The notes: generated from the sequence alone by a model not told the origin. DNA of 64,000 bases from Desulfosporosinus lacus DSM 15449 (GCF_900129935.1 NZ_FQXJ01000008.1:172869-236868), one strand, 5' to 3'. Positions 53,538-62,448 are shown, counted from the first letter of the stretch. Made by a program: numbers and translations.

Positions 53538-54605
53538 ATGTATAACAAAACTAAAGAAAACTGCCTTGAACAAGTGACAACAAATATTTATTTTAATCGT
53601 TGTTTTTCCTCAACTTACAAAATTATAGAAAGCTTTTTAAGCAATAATAATTCTTATAAGTTTAAGATCTATATTTCTCACGTTTGTGCAAACAGCTATC
53701 TAGAAGAGGTTGCAGATTATTTCGAAGTGGAGCCGTCTCTTGATGGAAGCGACTATGTTAAGTATTGTTTGGATTTTTGTTTCAAACACCATATCAACTT
53801 GTTTGTACCAAGATATAATGTAACCACTTTAATCAATTTTAAGGAACAGTTTGAACAACTGGGAGTTAAGGTGATGTTTATCGGGAACAGTGCAACTTAC
53901 CAACTTCTTGACGATAAATTTAAAACGTACGAAGCTTTAAAAGATACTGATATTGTCGCTATCCCAAAAACATTTTGTATAAGAAACTATGTGGACTTTG
54001 AAAAAGCACATGATGATATCACGAAAAATAAAAGCAGTTCTTGTTTGAAGCCTATCTCAGGAATTGGCGGAGATGGCTTCAAACAAATCTTAGAGGATAT
54101 GAAAGAAGTAGATGAGCTTTATAAAACAACAGGTCCGACAATCGCCATGGATAGGATAGTGCGGGTATTACAGAACTCTATTGATATAAACCCTTTTATG
54201 GTAATGGAATACTTGGAAGGAGATGAGTTTAGCATTGATTGTTTAGGGAATAAGGGCGAACTTATCGTAGCTATTCCTAGGAGGAAGCTAGACCTGTATC
54301 GCCAGAACATTGAATATCGAGAAGATTTGATTGCTCTAGCTCAAAAACTAACTAAGGAATTCTCCTTGAGTTATCTGTACAATATTCAAGTTAAGTATCA
54401 CAGAGGCAAGGCCTATCTTATAGAAATAAACACCCGTATGTCAGCAGGGATTCATAAATCTTGTTTTACAGGGGTGAATTTCCTAGATCTTGCTATTAAG
54501 CTGCTTATGGGAGAGACCGTAACAACTCCGGACTGTATTCATTGGGGCTTTCAAATACGAACTACTGAGAACTATGAAATTGTGCCAACCTTGGCGATAC
54601 CCTAA
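53538..54605 (+). CDS. ATP-grasp domain protein
   Basis: This protein of about 355 residues has the ATP-grasp order: an N-terminal Rossmann-like part, DDKFKTYEALK, a KPISGIGGDGF lysine/glycine loop (near residue 170), VMEYLEGDEFSIDCLG, and a C-terminal LIEINTRMSAGIH with the Mg-binding Glu and Asn. These enzymes join a carboxylate to an amine or thiol through an acyl phosphate; the substrate is unknown. ATG at 53538 lies 13 bases after AGGAGG, while an ATG 21 codons upstream (53475) has no such site; either is possible. Confidence 0.82.
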   Translation: MYNKTKENCLEQVTTNIYFNRCFSSTYKIIESFLSNNNSYKFKIYISHVCANSYLEEVADYFEVEPSLDGSDYVKYCLDFCFKHHINLFVPRYNVTTLINFKEQFEQLGVKVMFIGNSATYQLLDDKFKTYEALKDTDIVAIPKTFCIRNYVDFEKAHDDITKNKSSSCLKPISGIGGDGFKQILEDMKEVDELYKTTGPTIAMDRIVRVLQNSIDINPFMVMEYLEGDEFSIDCLGNKGELIVAIPRRKLDLYRQNIEYREDLIALAQKLTKEFSLSYLYNIQVKYHRGKAYLIEINTRMSAGIHKSCFTGVNFLDLAIKLLMGETVTTPDCIHWGFQIRTTENYEIVPTLAIP

Positions 54606-54671
54606 GCTTCCAACGTCCTGTTTGAGTCATGTCCATCGCCTGGAAGTCTTGGAGATGTTTCTAAATATCTC

Positions 54672-54992
54672 TTACTTCTTTATACTTGCTCCTTCTATTT
54701 CCAACCATTTGAAAAATAACAACTTTCTCAGTTTAATTTTAATTTCCGAATAGCCGTCTCTTACTTTAAGTTTTGTTGAATAGTAGATTTTAATTCCATC
54801 TTGGTCGAGAACATTATATTCGAGCTGTCTATTTGAATGTGGTTCTCTGATAGAGATTTTTGGAACGTAACGACCTGTTACGTTTGGACTGGGACATCAT
54901 CCGCCTGAAGACGGATTTGGCTTCAAGTCAATAACTATAGAATTTGCCTTGGAATTGATATATTCCAAGGCCTCTTTGTCAACTAAAAACAT
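54672..54992 (-). CDS. Selenoprotein of the CC/Se-motif type, in-frame TGA (Sec32)
   Basis: On the minus strand an ATG at 54992, eight bases after AGGAGG, opens a frame broken only by TGA at 54899-54897. The frame runs on to TAA at 54674-54672, 106 residues with Sec. The key motif is PNPSSGG-U-CPSP, Sec32 next to Cys33, where a Cys-Cys pair would be expected in non-Sec homologues. The N terminus VDKEALEYINSKANSIVIDL and the later KIKIYYS-like region resemble HesB/IscA-like small proteins. I recall a family named CC/Se motif (seleno)protein with this form. A perfect SECIS-like hairpin begins after the TGA. Ordinary gene finders would miss or split it. Confidence 0.82.
54864..54884 (-). promoter_or_regulatory. 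SECIS-like hairpin of the minus-strand selenoprotein
   Basis: Read on the minus strand, AACGTAAC and GTTACGTT form a perfect 8-bp stem around the loop AGGTC. Exactly 20 nt separate the TGA from the loop, the same as in the 51427 gene. The loop has the GGU feature needed by SelB in the known bacterial SECIS. Confidence 0.8.
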
Positions 54993-55251
54993 AGTGGCTT
55001 CCTCCTGTAATCAGCATTATTATAATGTATTATACTTCCGTTAAGTGGTTGAGACAAATTTAGCTTCTCACCCATGGTACCTGCAAAATAAAAAAATATT
55101 GAATGTTTTTCAATGCCCGCGGGTTTTATAATATTGCTGATCTATGCTATTGTTACTTTAAACTACATTTCACTCTTCTTACACAATTTATCCAAGGAGA
55201 TGGTATAATTAAGTCCATTCCAAAAATCTAATTTTGAAATGGAGAAGCATA

Positions 55252-55800
55252 ATGTCCGACTATATATTGACATACTCAAAAATAAAGTTTTTTCCACTGG
55301 AACCTGTACAAGAAGACATTAAGATAGAGGATATAGCTCACTCGTTATCGTTAATGACTAGAGCTAATGGTCATTGCAGCCATTTTTACTCAGTTGCACA
55401 GCACTCAATTCATTGCTTTCAAGAGGCAAAAAGTCGAGGATATTCCAAACGAGAACAACTTGGTTGCCTTCTACATGATGCCAGTGAAAGCTATATATCT
55501 GATTTAACACGACCTGTTAAACGTAACATGCCTGAGTATTTTGCTATTGAGGAGAAATTACAAAGTGTTATCTATGACAGATTCGGTCTGAGTGATTTAT
55601 CGACCGAAGAGCGACAGCATATCGAAGCTGTTGATGATACCCTTCTTCACTATGAGTTTGAAACGTTAATGAAATTTCAGATATTCGAGATTCCACCAGA
55701 CAAGGCGACAGAACCCGACTTCTCTCAAAGGGATTTTGCCAGTGTAGAACAGGAATTCCTTGCTATCTATTTCTCAGTCATTGGTATGCGAAGTGCCTAA
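55252..55800 (+). CDS. HD-domain phosphohydrolase (YfbR-like)
   Basis: This protein of 182 residues is an HD-domain metal-dependent phosphohydrolase: histidines in HSLSLMTRANGHCSHFYSV-type positions, the HD pair in LLHDASESYISDL (near residues 76-88), and a late aspartate in EAVDDTLL. Such proteins often act on nucleotides. ATG at 55252 follows GGAGAAGCATA. It is divergent from the minus-strand selenoprotein, with about 260 bp between the starts. Confidence 0.82.
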   Translation: MSDYILTYSKIKFFPLEPVQEDIKIEDIAHSLSLMTRANGHCSHFYSVAQHSIHCFQEAKSRGYSKREQLGCLLHDASESYISDLTRPVKRNMPEYFAIEEKLQSVIYDRFGLSDLSTEERQHIEAVDDTLLHYEFETLMKFQIFEIPPDKATEPDFSQRDFASVEQEFLAIYFSVIGMRSA

Positions 55801-55807
55801 AAATGAT

Positions 55808-55847
55808 ATTCCCCAAGGCGAACATTTTTATAGTCGCCTTGGGGAAT
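55808..55847. terminator. 14-bp hairpin between convergent genes
   Basis: ATTCCCCAAGGCGA (55808-55821) pairs perfectly with TCGCCTTGGGGAAT (55834-55847). It separates the HD gene from the convergent HNH-like gene and can work in both directions, although T-runs are short. Confidence 0.7.
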
Positions 55848-55907
55848 AGTGAATAAACTTCAGTGTACCAATAAATTATGAGAAATAGTTGAGTAAGCTG
55901 TTATATG

Positions 55908-56261
55908 CTAGCTGATTAATCCTAGTTCTCTTTTAGTTCGTTCTGCCAGCTTTTTAAGCATTTTTTCTCTGTCACTATTGTATAACGGTCCATAAAAAAC
56001 TATTCCATACTTCTCTAACATTTTAGATTCGATCTCTTTTCTGGTGCGTCCGACTTCAGGGATATAGAGAGATTTCCTTTTGGCTTTGTGGAATTTCGCA
56101 TGATGAGCGCTATCAATGAACACTGCAAGGTTTGCAGTTCTGTCGTCATCATTGACTTCGTTAAGATGGTGAAGAATTTCAGTATCTTTCAATTTTCTTT
56201 CTAAATACCTCTCAATAATTGACCTTGAGAGCTCAGTTTTCATAGAAATGTTATCGCTCAT
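55908..56261 (-). CDS. Small HNH-like protein
   Basis: This protein of 117 residues has the pattern LHHLNEVNDDDRTANLAVFI followed by DSAHHAKFHK, which matches the HNH core (HH.N..D.R..NL, then H...H) of phage-type homing endonucleases. A basic stretch KAKRKSLYIP and a helical C terminus follow. The ATG at 56261 is preceded by AAAGGAGTCAAGTA; an upstream ATG in frame has no such site. It could be a nuclease or a decayed mobile-element remnant. I see no partner gene. Confidence 0.65.
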   Translation of the reverse strand: MSDNISMKTELSRSIIERYLERKLKDTEILHHLNEVNDDDRTANLAVFIDSAHHAKFHKAKRKSLYIPEVGRTRKEIESKMLEKYGIVFYGPLYNSDREKMLKKLAERTKRELGLIS

Positions 56262-56635
56262 TACTTGACTCCTTTCAAAGTGACACCCAAATAAAAAACA
56301 AGCAACAACCATTGGGATGGATTCTGCTCCTAGTCCCGCCAGTCAGGTTGCTTTGAATTCAAATAATTTATGAATTGATTTATTCGCTTTTTTATTATAC
56401 TATAGATTGCTGAAAAAAACAACAGTATTTGTTTATCTTACCAAAAATCAAACAATAACCCCAATATTATATCCTCATTACTGAATACATAACTGTTTTT
56501 TACTATATTGTAGAGGTATGCCAGTTAGAGGACACGAGGGAATAGGATTGATTAATTTTATATATTTTCGGGCATGTTTTTATGGGCGTATGGTTAAAGT
56601 AAGAAAAGGTTCAGTAATCAAGGGAGGGTAAATCA

Positions 56636-56755
56636 ATGGATGAATTGGCTAAAATACAGGATGCTCAAGCAAAAGCTGAAAAAAACAAGAAACATCAAGA
56701 TAATGAAAATCCAGCTAAGAAGTTACCCAGTAAGCAGCACAGTACTAACAAATAG
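56636..56755 (+). CDS. Very small basic/charged protein (39 residues)
   Basis: An ATG at 56636 follows AAGGGAGGGTAAATCA, a strong ribosome binding site, and the frame of 39 residues ends at TAG. The peptide is highly charged and alanine/lysine/glutamine-rich (AKIQDAQAKAEKNKKHQ), probably one helix and a disordered tail. A hairpin at 56759-56796 closes the unit. I recognise no family. The strong site and the terminator argue that it is expressed. Confidence 0.55.
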   Translation: MDELAKIQDAQAKAEKNKKHQDNENPAKKLPSKQHSTNK

Positions 56756-56758
56756 ATC

Positions 56759-56796
56759 TTAATAAACCATGGTCATTCAAGATCATGGTTTATTAA
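56759..56796. terminator. 13-bp hairpin after the 39-residue gene
   Basis: TTAATAAACCATG (56759-56771) pairs with CATGGTTTATTAA (56784-56796). No long T-run follows. Confidence 0.6.
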
Positions 56797-56862
56797 CAAG
56801 CTTGACATTGTGACTATGTACTCATATAATCACAAAATGAACACGTGGTTATACTTTGCTAA

Positions 56863-56985
56863 GTGGAGCGATTAAATGCCAAATCAAACCTTTTTCAGAC
56901 AGATTCCATAGATTTCTATTTAGTACACGCTATTAATCAACAACTATGGACTACGGTAAAAGAGGCTGGAATAGGTGAATTTTAG
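56863..56985 (+). pseudogene. Fragment of an aldo/keto reductase gene
   Basis: The 40-codon frame from GTG at 56863 to TAG reads ERLNAKSNLFQTDSIDFYLV followed by HAINQQLW and KEAGIGEF. It matches the stretch of Fe-S-type aldo/keto reductases around YIDFYLLHALN..W..VKELG. The rest of the gene is not present on either side, and no good ribosome binding site exists. I see nothing else in 56797-57174 except AT-rich sequence. Confidence 0.6.
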
Positions 56986-57174
56986 ATCAACAATTTACAG
57001 GCTCCAAGTTTGAGTTCTAGGGTAATGAATGAACATAGCACTGATGTTCTAAAAATAGAAGGTCGGTGCTATAATTATGTAACTCAAAAAACCAAAGTTT
57101 CATTTCAGTATTTCTAACTATGGTATATAATTAATCTTAGTTTTATAATAGATAGCCGAAATGGAGTAAATATA

Positions 57175-57645
57175 ATGAATGTAGCATTTTTTCTTATACC
57201 TAAAAAGAACATCGTTTTTTTAAAAGAAAATGCAACGATGCGTCAAGCCTTGGAAAGAATGGAGTATCATAGCTATTCGGCGGTCCCTCTCATTAATGAC
57301 GAAGGAAAATATGCAGGAACGATAACAGAAGGAGATTTACTCTGGAAGTTAAAAAATACGCCCGGTTTGTCCTTTGAAAACACGGAGGATATTTTCCTAA
57401 GCGAAGTAAAACAACATGTTCAGAATTTGCCGGTAACCATCGAAGCCCAAATAGAGGATTTGATTTCCAGAGCGGTAGTGCAGAATTTTGTGCCTGTCGT
57501 GGATGATCAGCAGATTTTTATCGGAATTGTACGTCGTCGAGAAATCATTGAATACTGTTCTAAAATCTTGATCCAACGAAAAACAGACACCGTGAATACT
57601 CTGGAAAGGCCTAAACCAAGTTCGTTTACTGAACTTCAAGATTAA
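57175..57645 (+). CDS. CBS-domain protein
   Basis: This 156-residue protein carries a tandem CBS pair: the first from about residue 12 (ENATMRQALERMEYHSYSAV and the AGTITEGDLLW end), the second near 80-135 (VQNFVPVVDDQQIFIGIVRR, ends REIIEYC). Such small proteins bind adenine nucleotides. The partner is unknown; no enzyme domain is fused. The stop is followed by a TCAGCAAC/GTTGCTGA hairpin (57650-57668). Confidence 0.85.
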   Translation: MNVAFFLIPKKNIVFLKENATMRQALERMEYHSYSAVPLINDEGKYAGTITEGDLLWKLKNTPGLSFENTEDIFLSEVKQHVQNLPVTIEAQIEDLISRAVVQNFVPVVDDQQIFIGIVRRREIIEYCSKILIQRKTDTVNTLERPKPSSFTELQD

Positions 57646-57729
57646 ACAATCAGCAACAAGGTTGCTGAACGAAAGAATTGGCTATCACATACTAAGTTAG
57701 AAGCTATCTGAAATTTTGAGGGGATTAAT

Positions 57730-59100
57730 ATGATTTTAGGAAAAAGTATTGAGCGTTGGCAACAAGAATATCCATTGCTTACTGAAATAATCAATACTAA
57801 CGAAGTATTCTGGATAAATCCACAATATCAAGCGTATAACGACGCCATTTTAAAGATTTCCCTCACTGAAGCAGACGTAAAAGCTGCTGACGAACGACTG
57901 AAAAAATTTGCTCCATATATCGCCAAAGTCTTTCCGGAGACAAAAGAACAAGGTGGTATTATAGAGTCACCTATTATCAGAATTCCTCGCATGAAAAAAC
58001 AAATGGAGGAAATATTTAACCAGGAAGTGATTTGTGAAAACTTGTTGCTCAAATGTGACAGCCATCTCCCTATTTCTGGGTCAATCAAAGCAAGAGGCGG
58101 AATTTATGAGGTACTTAAGCATGCAGAAGATTTAGCGTTTGAATTTGGAATGCTTTCTAGGGAAGACGATTATTCGGTTTTAGATAATGATATATTTAGA
58201 AATTTCTTTTCCCACTATTCTATTGTTGTTGGCTCTACAGGAAATTTGGGATTAAGTATCGGCATAATGAGTGCTAAATTAGGATTTAATGTAACTGTTC
58301 ATATGTCTGCCGATGCAAAGCAATGGAAGAAGGACCTTCTCAGAAGCAAAAGGGTTACCGTGATTGAATATCAATCGGATTACAGCAAAGCTGTCGAAGA
58401 GGGTAGAAGACAGGCGGATAACGATCCGAAAAACTATTTTATTGATGATGAGAATTCAATGAATCTATTCCTAGGGTATGCTGTTGCAGCACTAAGGCTA
58501 AAAGAACAACTTAAAGATCTAAAGGTTGTTGTGAATAAAGACCATCCATTATTTGTATACCTTCCTTGTGGTGTTGGAGGAGGACCCGGCGGAGTAGCAT
58601 TTGGCTTAAAGCTAATTTTTAAAGATTATGTGCATTGCTTCTTTGCGGAGCCTACTCATTCACCTAGCATGTTAATAGGATGCATGACAGGTGAACATGA
58701 TAAAGTATGCGTACAGGACTTTGGAATTGATAACATCACGGATGCAGACGGATTAGCTGTAGGCAGACCTTCAAGATTTATCGGAAAAACAATGATAAAT
58801 CTGTTAAGCGGCATTTACACTGTAAAGGATAATATGTTGTATAGAATGTTGAGTGTTATGGCTGATACAGAAAAAATATTCGTTGAACCCTCAGCGTTGG
58901 CAGGTGCTCCCGGTATGTTCAATTTATTCATGACGAATGCAGGAAACAAATATGTAATAGACCAAGGTTTACCAGACAAAATCCAGAATGCATCTCATAT
59001 TATCTGGGCAACCGGCGGCAACATGGTGCCGCAATCAGAAATGAGTAATTATTACCAAAAAGGTGTCGACTTATTTTCATCATCTAAGCTCAATCTGTAA
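57730..59100 (+). CDS. dsdA: D-serine ammonia-lyase (dehydratase)
   Basis: This 456-residue PLP enzyme has the lysine in [13 protein letters not shown] (Lys120), [12 protein letters not shown], a phosphate-binding [14 protein letters not shown] and a C-terminal [10 protein letters not shown]. All match DsdA, which converts D-serine to pyruvate and ammonia. The length fits DsdA (about 440). It has TTGAGGGG at a good distance before the ATG. No dedicated regulator (DsdC) is next to it. Confidence 0.94.
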   Translation: MILGKSIERWQQEYPLLTEIINTNEVFWINPQYQAYNDAILKISLTEADVKAADERLKKFAPYIAKVFPETKEQGGIIESPIIRIPRMKKQMEEIFNQEVICENLLLKCDSHLPISGSIKARGGIYEVLKHAEDLAFEFGMLSREDDYSVLDNDIFRNFFSHYSIVVGSTGNLGLSIGIMSAKLGFNVTVHMSADAKQWKKDLLRSKRVTVIEYQSDYSKAVEEGRRQADNDPKNYFIDDENSMNLFLGYAVAALRLKEQLKDLKVVVNKDHPLFVYLPCGVGGGPGGVAFGLKLIFKDYVHCFFAEPTHSPSMLIGCMTGEHDKVCVQDFGIDNITDADGLAVGRPSRFIGKTMINLLSGIYTVKDNMLYRMLSVMADTEKIFVEPSALAGAPGMFNLFMTNAGNKYVIDQGLPDKIQNASHIIWATGGNMVPQSEMSNYYQKGVDLFSSSKLNL

Positions 59101-59225
59101 TACGCCTAATATTGACTCTGCAGCGGGAGTAATTAAAATGTGAACTCGCCAGAGTTGAATACCGATTTTATAAGTAGCAAATTATATAGTAAGAGTAAAA
59201 ACAGGATACTAATTTGGAGGATAAA

Positions 59226-60149
59226 ATGATTAACTTTAAAGAAATAGAAATAACCGACAAGAAGTGGATAGACCCCCTTCTTGTCACTGCTGATATGCGT
59301 GGTTGTCATCAAAACTTTACAAACATATTTGCATGGTCGAAAGTCTATAAGTATCGGGTTGCACAAGTAAATGATTTCCTTGTGGTCAAAGGAGTTATGA
59401 ATGATTCTCCCTATTATTTTTTCCCTGCTGGTACGGGCGATATCAAAACTGTCTTTGAGGCTTTGCAACAAGACGCAGTTTCCAATGGGCAAGAATTTGT
59501 AGTAGCTGGAATATCACCCGAAAATATCGCAACAATGAAAGAAATTTTTCCCGATAACTTCGAGTATAAAGTAATGCGTGATAACTTTGATTATGTTTAT
59601 CTTCTGGACAAGCTAGTCACATTGAAGGGGAATAAGCTTCACTCTAAGCGCAATTATATCAACCGATTTATTAAGGTGAATTCTGATTGGAGTTTTGAAC
59701 CGATATCATTAGCAAACCTGGCCGAATGCTGGGAAATGAACCTGCAATGGTGTAAGCTCAATATTCATAATGAGAATGAGCATGAGATCGCCAATGAAAC
59801 ATGCGCTGTAAAGCGTTGCTTTGATAATTTCACCGAACTTGGCTTAGAAGGTGGGCTTATTCGTGCAGAGGGGAAAGTAATTGCTTTCACATTGGGAGAA
59901 AAACTAAATTCAGATACTTATGTCATCCATATTGAAAAAGCCTTTGGCGAGATAGCGGGTGCCTATCAAATGATCAACCGTGAGTTTGCTGCGGTTATCC
60001 AAAAGAACTACCCTCAACTCCTATATGTCAACCGTGAGGAGGATATGGGTTTTGAGGGATTAAGAAAAGCCAAGTTATCTTACCATCCAGATAAAATGGA
60101 GGAGAAATACTGGGCTACTTATTTTGAACTTAAAGAATTAGCCGTTTAA
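59226..60149 (+). CDS. DUF2156-family protein (GNAT-like fold)
   Basis: This protein of 307 residues shows the DUF2156 pattern: WIDPLLVTADMRGCHQNFTN near the start, LHSKRNYINRF, GGLIRAEGKVIAFTLGEKL and a late NREEDMGFEGLRKAK. The family resembles the transferase domain of lysyl-phosphatidylglycerol synthases. ATG at 59226 follows TTGGAGG. The GNAT protein after it lies 21 bp away, and the two genes are often together, so I infer one operon. The substrate is unknown. Confidence 0.85.
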   Translation: MINFKEIEITDKKWIDPLLVTADMRGCHQNFTNIFAWSKVYKYRVAQVNDFLVVKGVMNDSPYYFFPAGTGDIKTVFEALQQDAVSNGQEFVVAGISPENIATMKEIFPDNFEYKVMRDNFDYVYLLDKLVTLKGNKLHSKRNYINRFIKVNSDWSFEPISLANLAECWEMNLQWCKLNIHNENEHEIANETCAVKRCFDNFTELGLEGGLIRAEGKVIAFTLGEKLNSDTYVIHIEKAFGEIAGAYQMINREFAAVIQKNYPQLLYVNREEDMGFEGLRKAKLSYHPDKMEEKYWATYFELKELAV

Positions 60150-60170
60150 GGCAGATGGAGATTATATTTA

Positions 60171-61058
60171 ATGTGCGAGATCAGACTGGCCCGAAAAGGT
60201 GAGACGGCTCAGCAAAAAGAAATATGGAAACTTTGCTTTGGAGATCCCGACAGTTATATCGATCTCTATTTTACCAATCGATATAAAGAGGATGAAACAG
60301 TTGTATTGCTTCATGATGGAGAGATTGCATCTATGCTTACGATGATACCTGTCAGAACAGTGTTTCCAAATGACCGAAGCCTTAATACAGCCATGTTCTA
60401 CGCTATCGCAACCCACCCGAAATATCAGAACAGAGGTTTTGCTACTCAATTAATGGACTATAGCAACCAGTTTCTCAGGGCTAGAAAGGAGGAACTTGCT
60501 GTTCTTGTTCCAGCTAACACTCAGCTTTTTGAGTATTATCGAAAACAAGGCTACCAGGACGGATTATATATTAGGGAGACTCTATTTAGTCGAGAGGGAG
60601 CAGATAGCTTGCCTGTCTCTAAGCCGTTCCCTTGTACGATTTTACCAATAACCTCTGAGGATTATAATCGCAGAAGGAATAGCCAACTTAACGGCCGTTT
60701 TTATATTTCGTATCCTGATGAGAACATTTCCTACCAGAAAAAACTGTCCCAGCTCTCTGGGGCAGATATCTACGCCGTAGATATTGAAGACATGCAGGGG
60801 TGTTTAGCAGTTGAAAGAATTACTTCTGACAAGGTGCTAATCAAAGAAATCTTACTTCCGGATGATCTCCTTAACACAGCTGTCAAACAAATTGTGCAAC
60901 AACTTACTGCAAAAGAATATGTGCTGCGCACCTCACCCCACATAGGTCAGCAATTAGGAGGCTCCATTCGTCCTTTCGGAATGATTAGGGTCCAGAGTGG
61001 CATAGATACGGTGATAATGCCAGAAGATTTAGGGTATCTGGGGGTTGCCTTCGATTAG
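60171..61058 (+). CDS. GNAT-family N-acetyltransferase, Eis-like
   Basis: This 295-residue protein has an N-terminal GNAT domain with the acetyl-CoA loop ATHPKYQNRGFATQLMD (near residues 82-98) and LVPANTQLFEYYRKQGY. A second GNAT-like half and a C-terminal sterol-carrier-type part follow, as in Eis enhanced-survival proteins. The acceptor is unknown. It ends before a bidirectional terminator. Confidence 0.85.
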   Translation: MCEIRLARKGETAQQKEIWKLCFGDPDSYIDLYFTNRYKEDETVVLLHDGEIASMLTMIPVRTVFPNDRSLNTAMFYAIATHPKYQNRGFATQLMDYSNQFLRARKEELAVLVPANTQLFEYYRKQGYQDGLYIRETLFSREGADSLPVSKPFPCTILPITSEDYNRRRNSQLNGRFYISYPDENISYQKKLSQLSGADIYAVDIEDMQGCLAVERITSDKVLIKEILLPDDLLNTAVKQIVQQLTAKEYVLRTSPHIGQQLGGSIRPFGMIRVQSGIDTVIMPEDLGYLGVAFD

Positions 61059-61079
61059 AGATGCAAAACTCACAAACAC

Positions 61080-61118
61080 AAATCCCTCTTCATTGACACG
61101 TTCAATAAGAGGGATTTT
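61080..61118. terminator. Bidirectional terminator
   Basis: AAATCCCTCTT (61080-61090) pairs with AAGAGGGATTT (61107-61117), with an inner ATTGA/TCAAT stem. T-rich sequence follows on the plus strand. The convergent gene ends at 61128. Confidence 0.8.
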
Positions 61119-61127
61119 GATCTTTTA

Positions 61128-62369
61128 TTAGTTCATGATTATATTTGTAATATCCTTCACAGGTTTTCCATTCTGATCACAGATATTCACTCTAACCTTG
61201 TCATTTTCTAAGGTGAAATAGAGAATGTATGCGTTTTTGATATCACTTTTAACCAAAGGATCAGTAGGATCAAGAATACTTTTTCTATCAATACTAACTG
61301 GTCCAAAGAGGTTCTCATCTTCAAGAATAACTTTGGGTTCTTGCTGATAATTACATATTGTGAGCTTGCCTTTGTGGCTTTCATCATAGCTGGTATAGAC
61401 AACAGAATAGTCGTCATTAAAGGTAGTCGAATCCAAGGCCGGTGCTGAACCTAGAGGGTCAGTGTTAAAGGGAATAGTATCCAAGACAAGTATTCTATCG
61501 TAATTAGCTTTATATCTTCGAGCCATAAAAACATTTAAAGGTTGCTCAACAGAGGAAACAGAGGAATCCTTACTTAAATTCATTCCAATAAAACCAAAAC
61601 TATCCTCGATACCTTGAGCGTTAATGACGTTTTTCATAATGGGCCTATTAAAGTTAGCCATGGGAGTACCATCAAAATCCATGGCATAGAGGTCGATCCC
61701 ATTAGCAGTGAGAGAGGTATAGGTTAGTTTACGGTCTAAGATATTAGCATTGACTATTTGATAGGGCTTTCGTAAGTAGGTCATATCCTTAACAACTTCG
61801 TTATCATTCATGAAAAAAGAGAAAGATGGTTGGTCAAAATGCTTCACATATAATAAATGATCATTTGGTTTAGAGTAATAGAGATCACCTTTTAAATCTA
61901 TACTGCTAGCTTCCTCAAAGCCTTCTATAGGCAGGAATTCTTGTTCGGAGAATAAAATGTGGTTGTCATCCCGATTGAGAGTAATTTTAACAACTCCTTC
62001 ATTGAAAGCTGTTATTATACCATTATTTTGAGAGAGGCGATTATCAAACAATATAATGTTGTCAAGGAATTGGTGAGATGGAAATTCCGCTAAGAGTTTA
62101 CTCTCACCATTAGCTATATCTAAATATGATAAAGAAGAGTAGTCAATATTATTCTTATGATTTGTGGCTAAGACTAAGACCGCATTTTCACTTAATACAA
62201 AGTTATCTAACCAAACAATATTTTTAATTTGGCCGAACTTTGTAGATTTAATGTCCAGAAAAGGCTCCCTGAACTCAGGTTTTGGATGCGTTTTGTATTC
62301 TGATATTTGAGTAATAACAGTAGCTATCATCACCACAAGTGTAAATAAGAGCATAATGTATTTTTTCAT
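61128..62369 (-). CDS. Membrane-anchored protein of unknown function
   Basis: This 413-residue protein has an N-terminal membrane anchor or signal (residues 1-22, MKKYIMLLFTLVVMIATVIT) and a long extracytoplasmic part with repeated patterns such as LSYLDIANGES, LLYVKHFDQ, YAMDFDG and VVYTSYDESHKG. Short beta blocks of this kind suggest a WD40/TolB-like propeller, but I do not recognise a family. No lipobox cysteine is visible. It is divergent from the 62449 membrane protein over a symmetrical promoter region. Confidence 0.6.
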   Translation of the reverse strand: MKKYIMLLFTLVVMIATVITQISEYKTHPKPEFREPFLDIKSTKFGQIKNIVWLDNFVLSENAVLVLATNHKNNIDYSSLSYLDIANGESKLLAEFPSHQFLDNIILFDNRLSQNNGIITAFNEGVVKITLNRDDNHILFSEQEFLPIEGFEEASSIDLKGDLYYSKPNDHLLYVKHFDQPSFSFFMNDNEVVKDMTYLRKPYQIVNANILDRKLTYTSLTANGIDLYAMDFDGTPMANFNRPIMKNVINAQGIEDSFGFIGMNLSKDSSVSSVEQPLNVFMARRYKANYDRILVLDTIPFNTDPLGSAPALDSTTFNDDYSVVYTSYDESHKGKLTICNYQQEPKVILEDENLFGPVSIDRKSILDPTDPLVKSDIKNAYILYFTLENDKVRVNICDQNGKPVKDITNIIMN

Positions 62370-62397
62370 AGACTAACCCAATACTCCCTCCATAATA

Positions 62398-62420
62398 TGG
62401 TATAATTAACTATTATACCA
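62398..62420. promoter_or_regulatory. Inverted repeat with back-to-back TATAAT boxes
   Basis: TGGTATAAT (62398-62406) and ATTATACCA (62412-62420) form a perfect inverted repeat, so a TATAAT hexamer is present on each strand. It lies between the divergent starts at 62369 and 62449. Two overlapping divergent promoters, or an operator, are possible. Confidence 0.55.
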
Positions 62421-62448
62421 CAATTTAATGGGCTAAAAGGAGTAAAAA

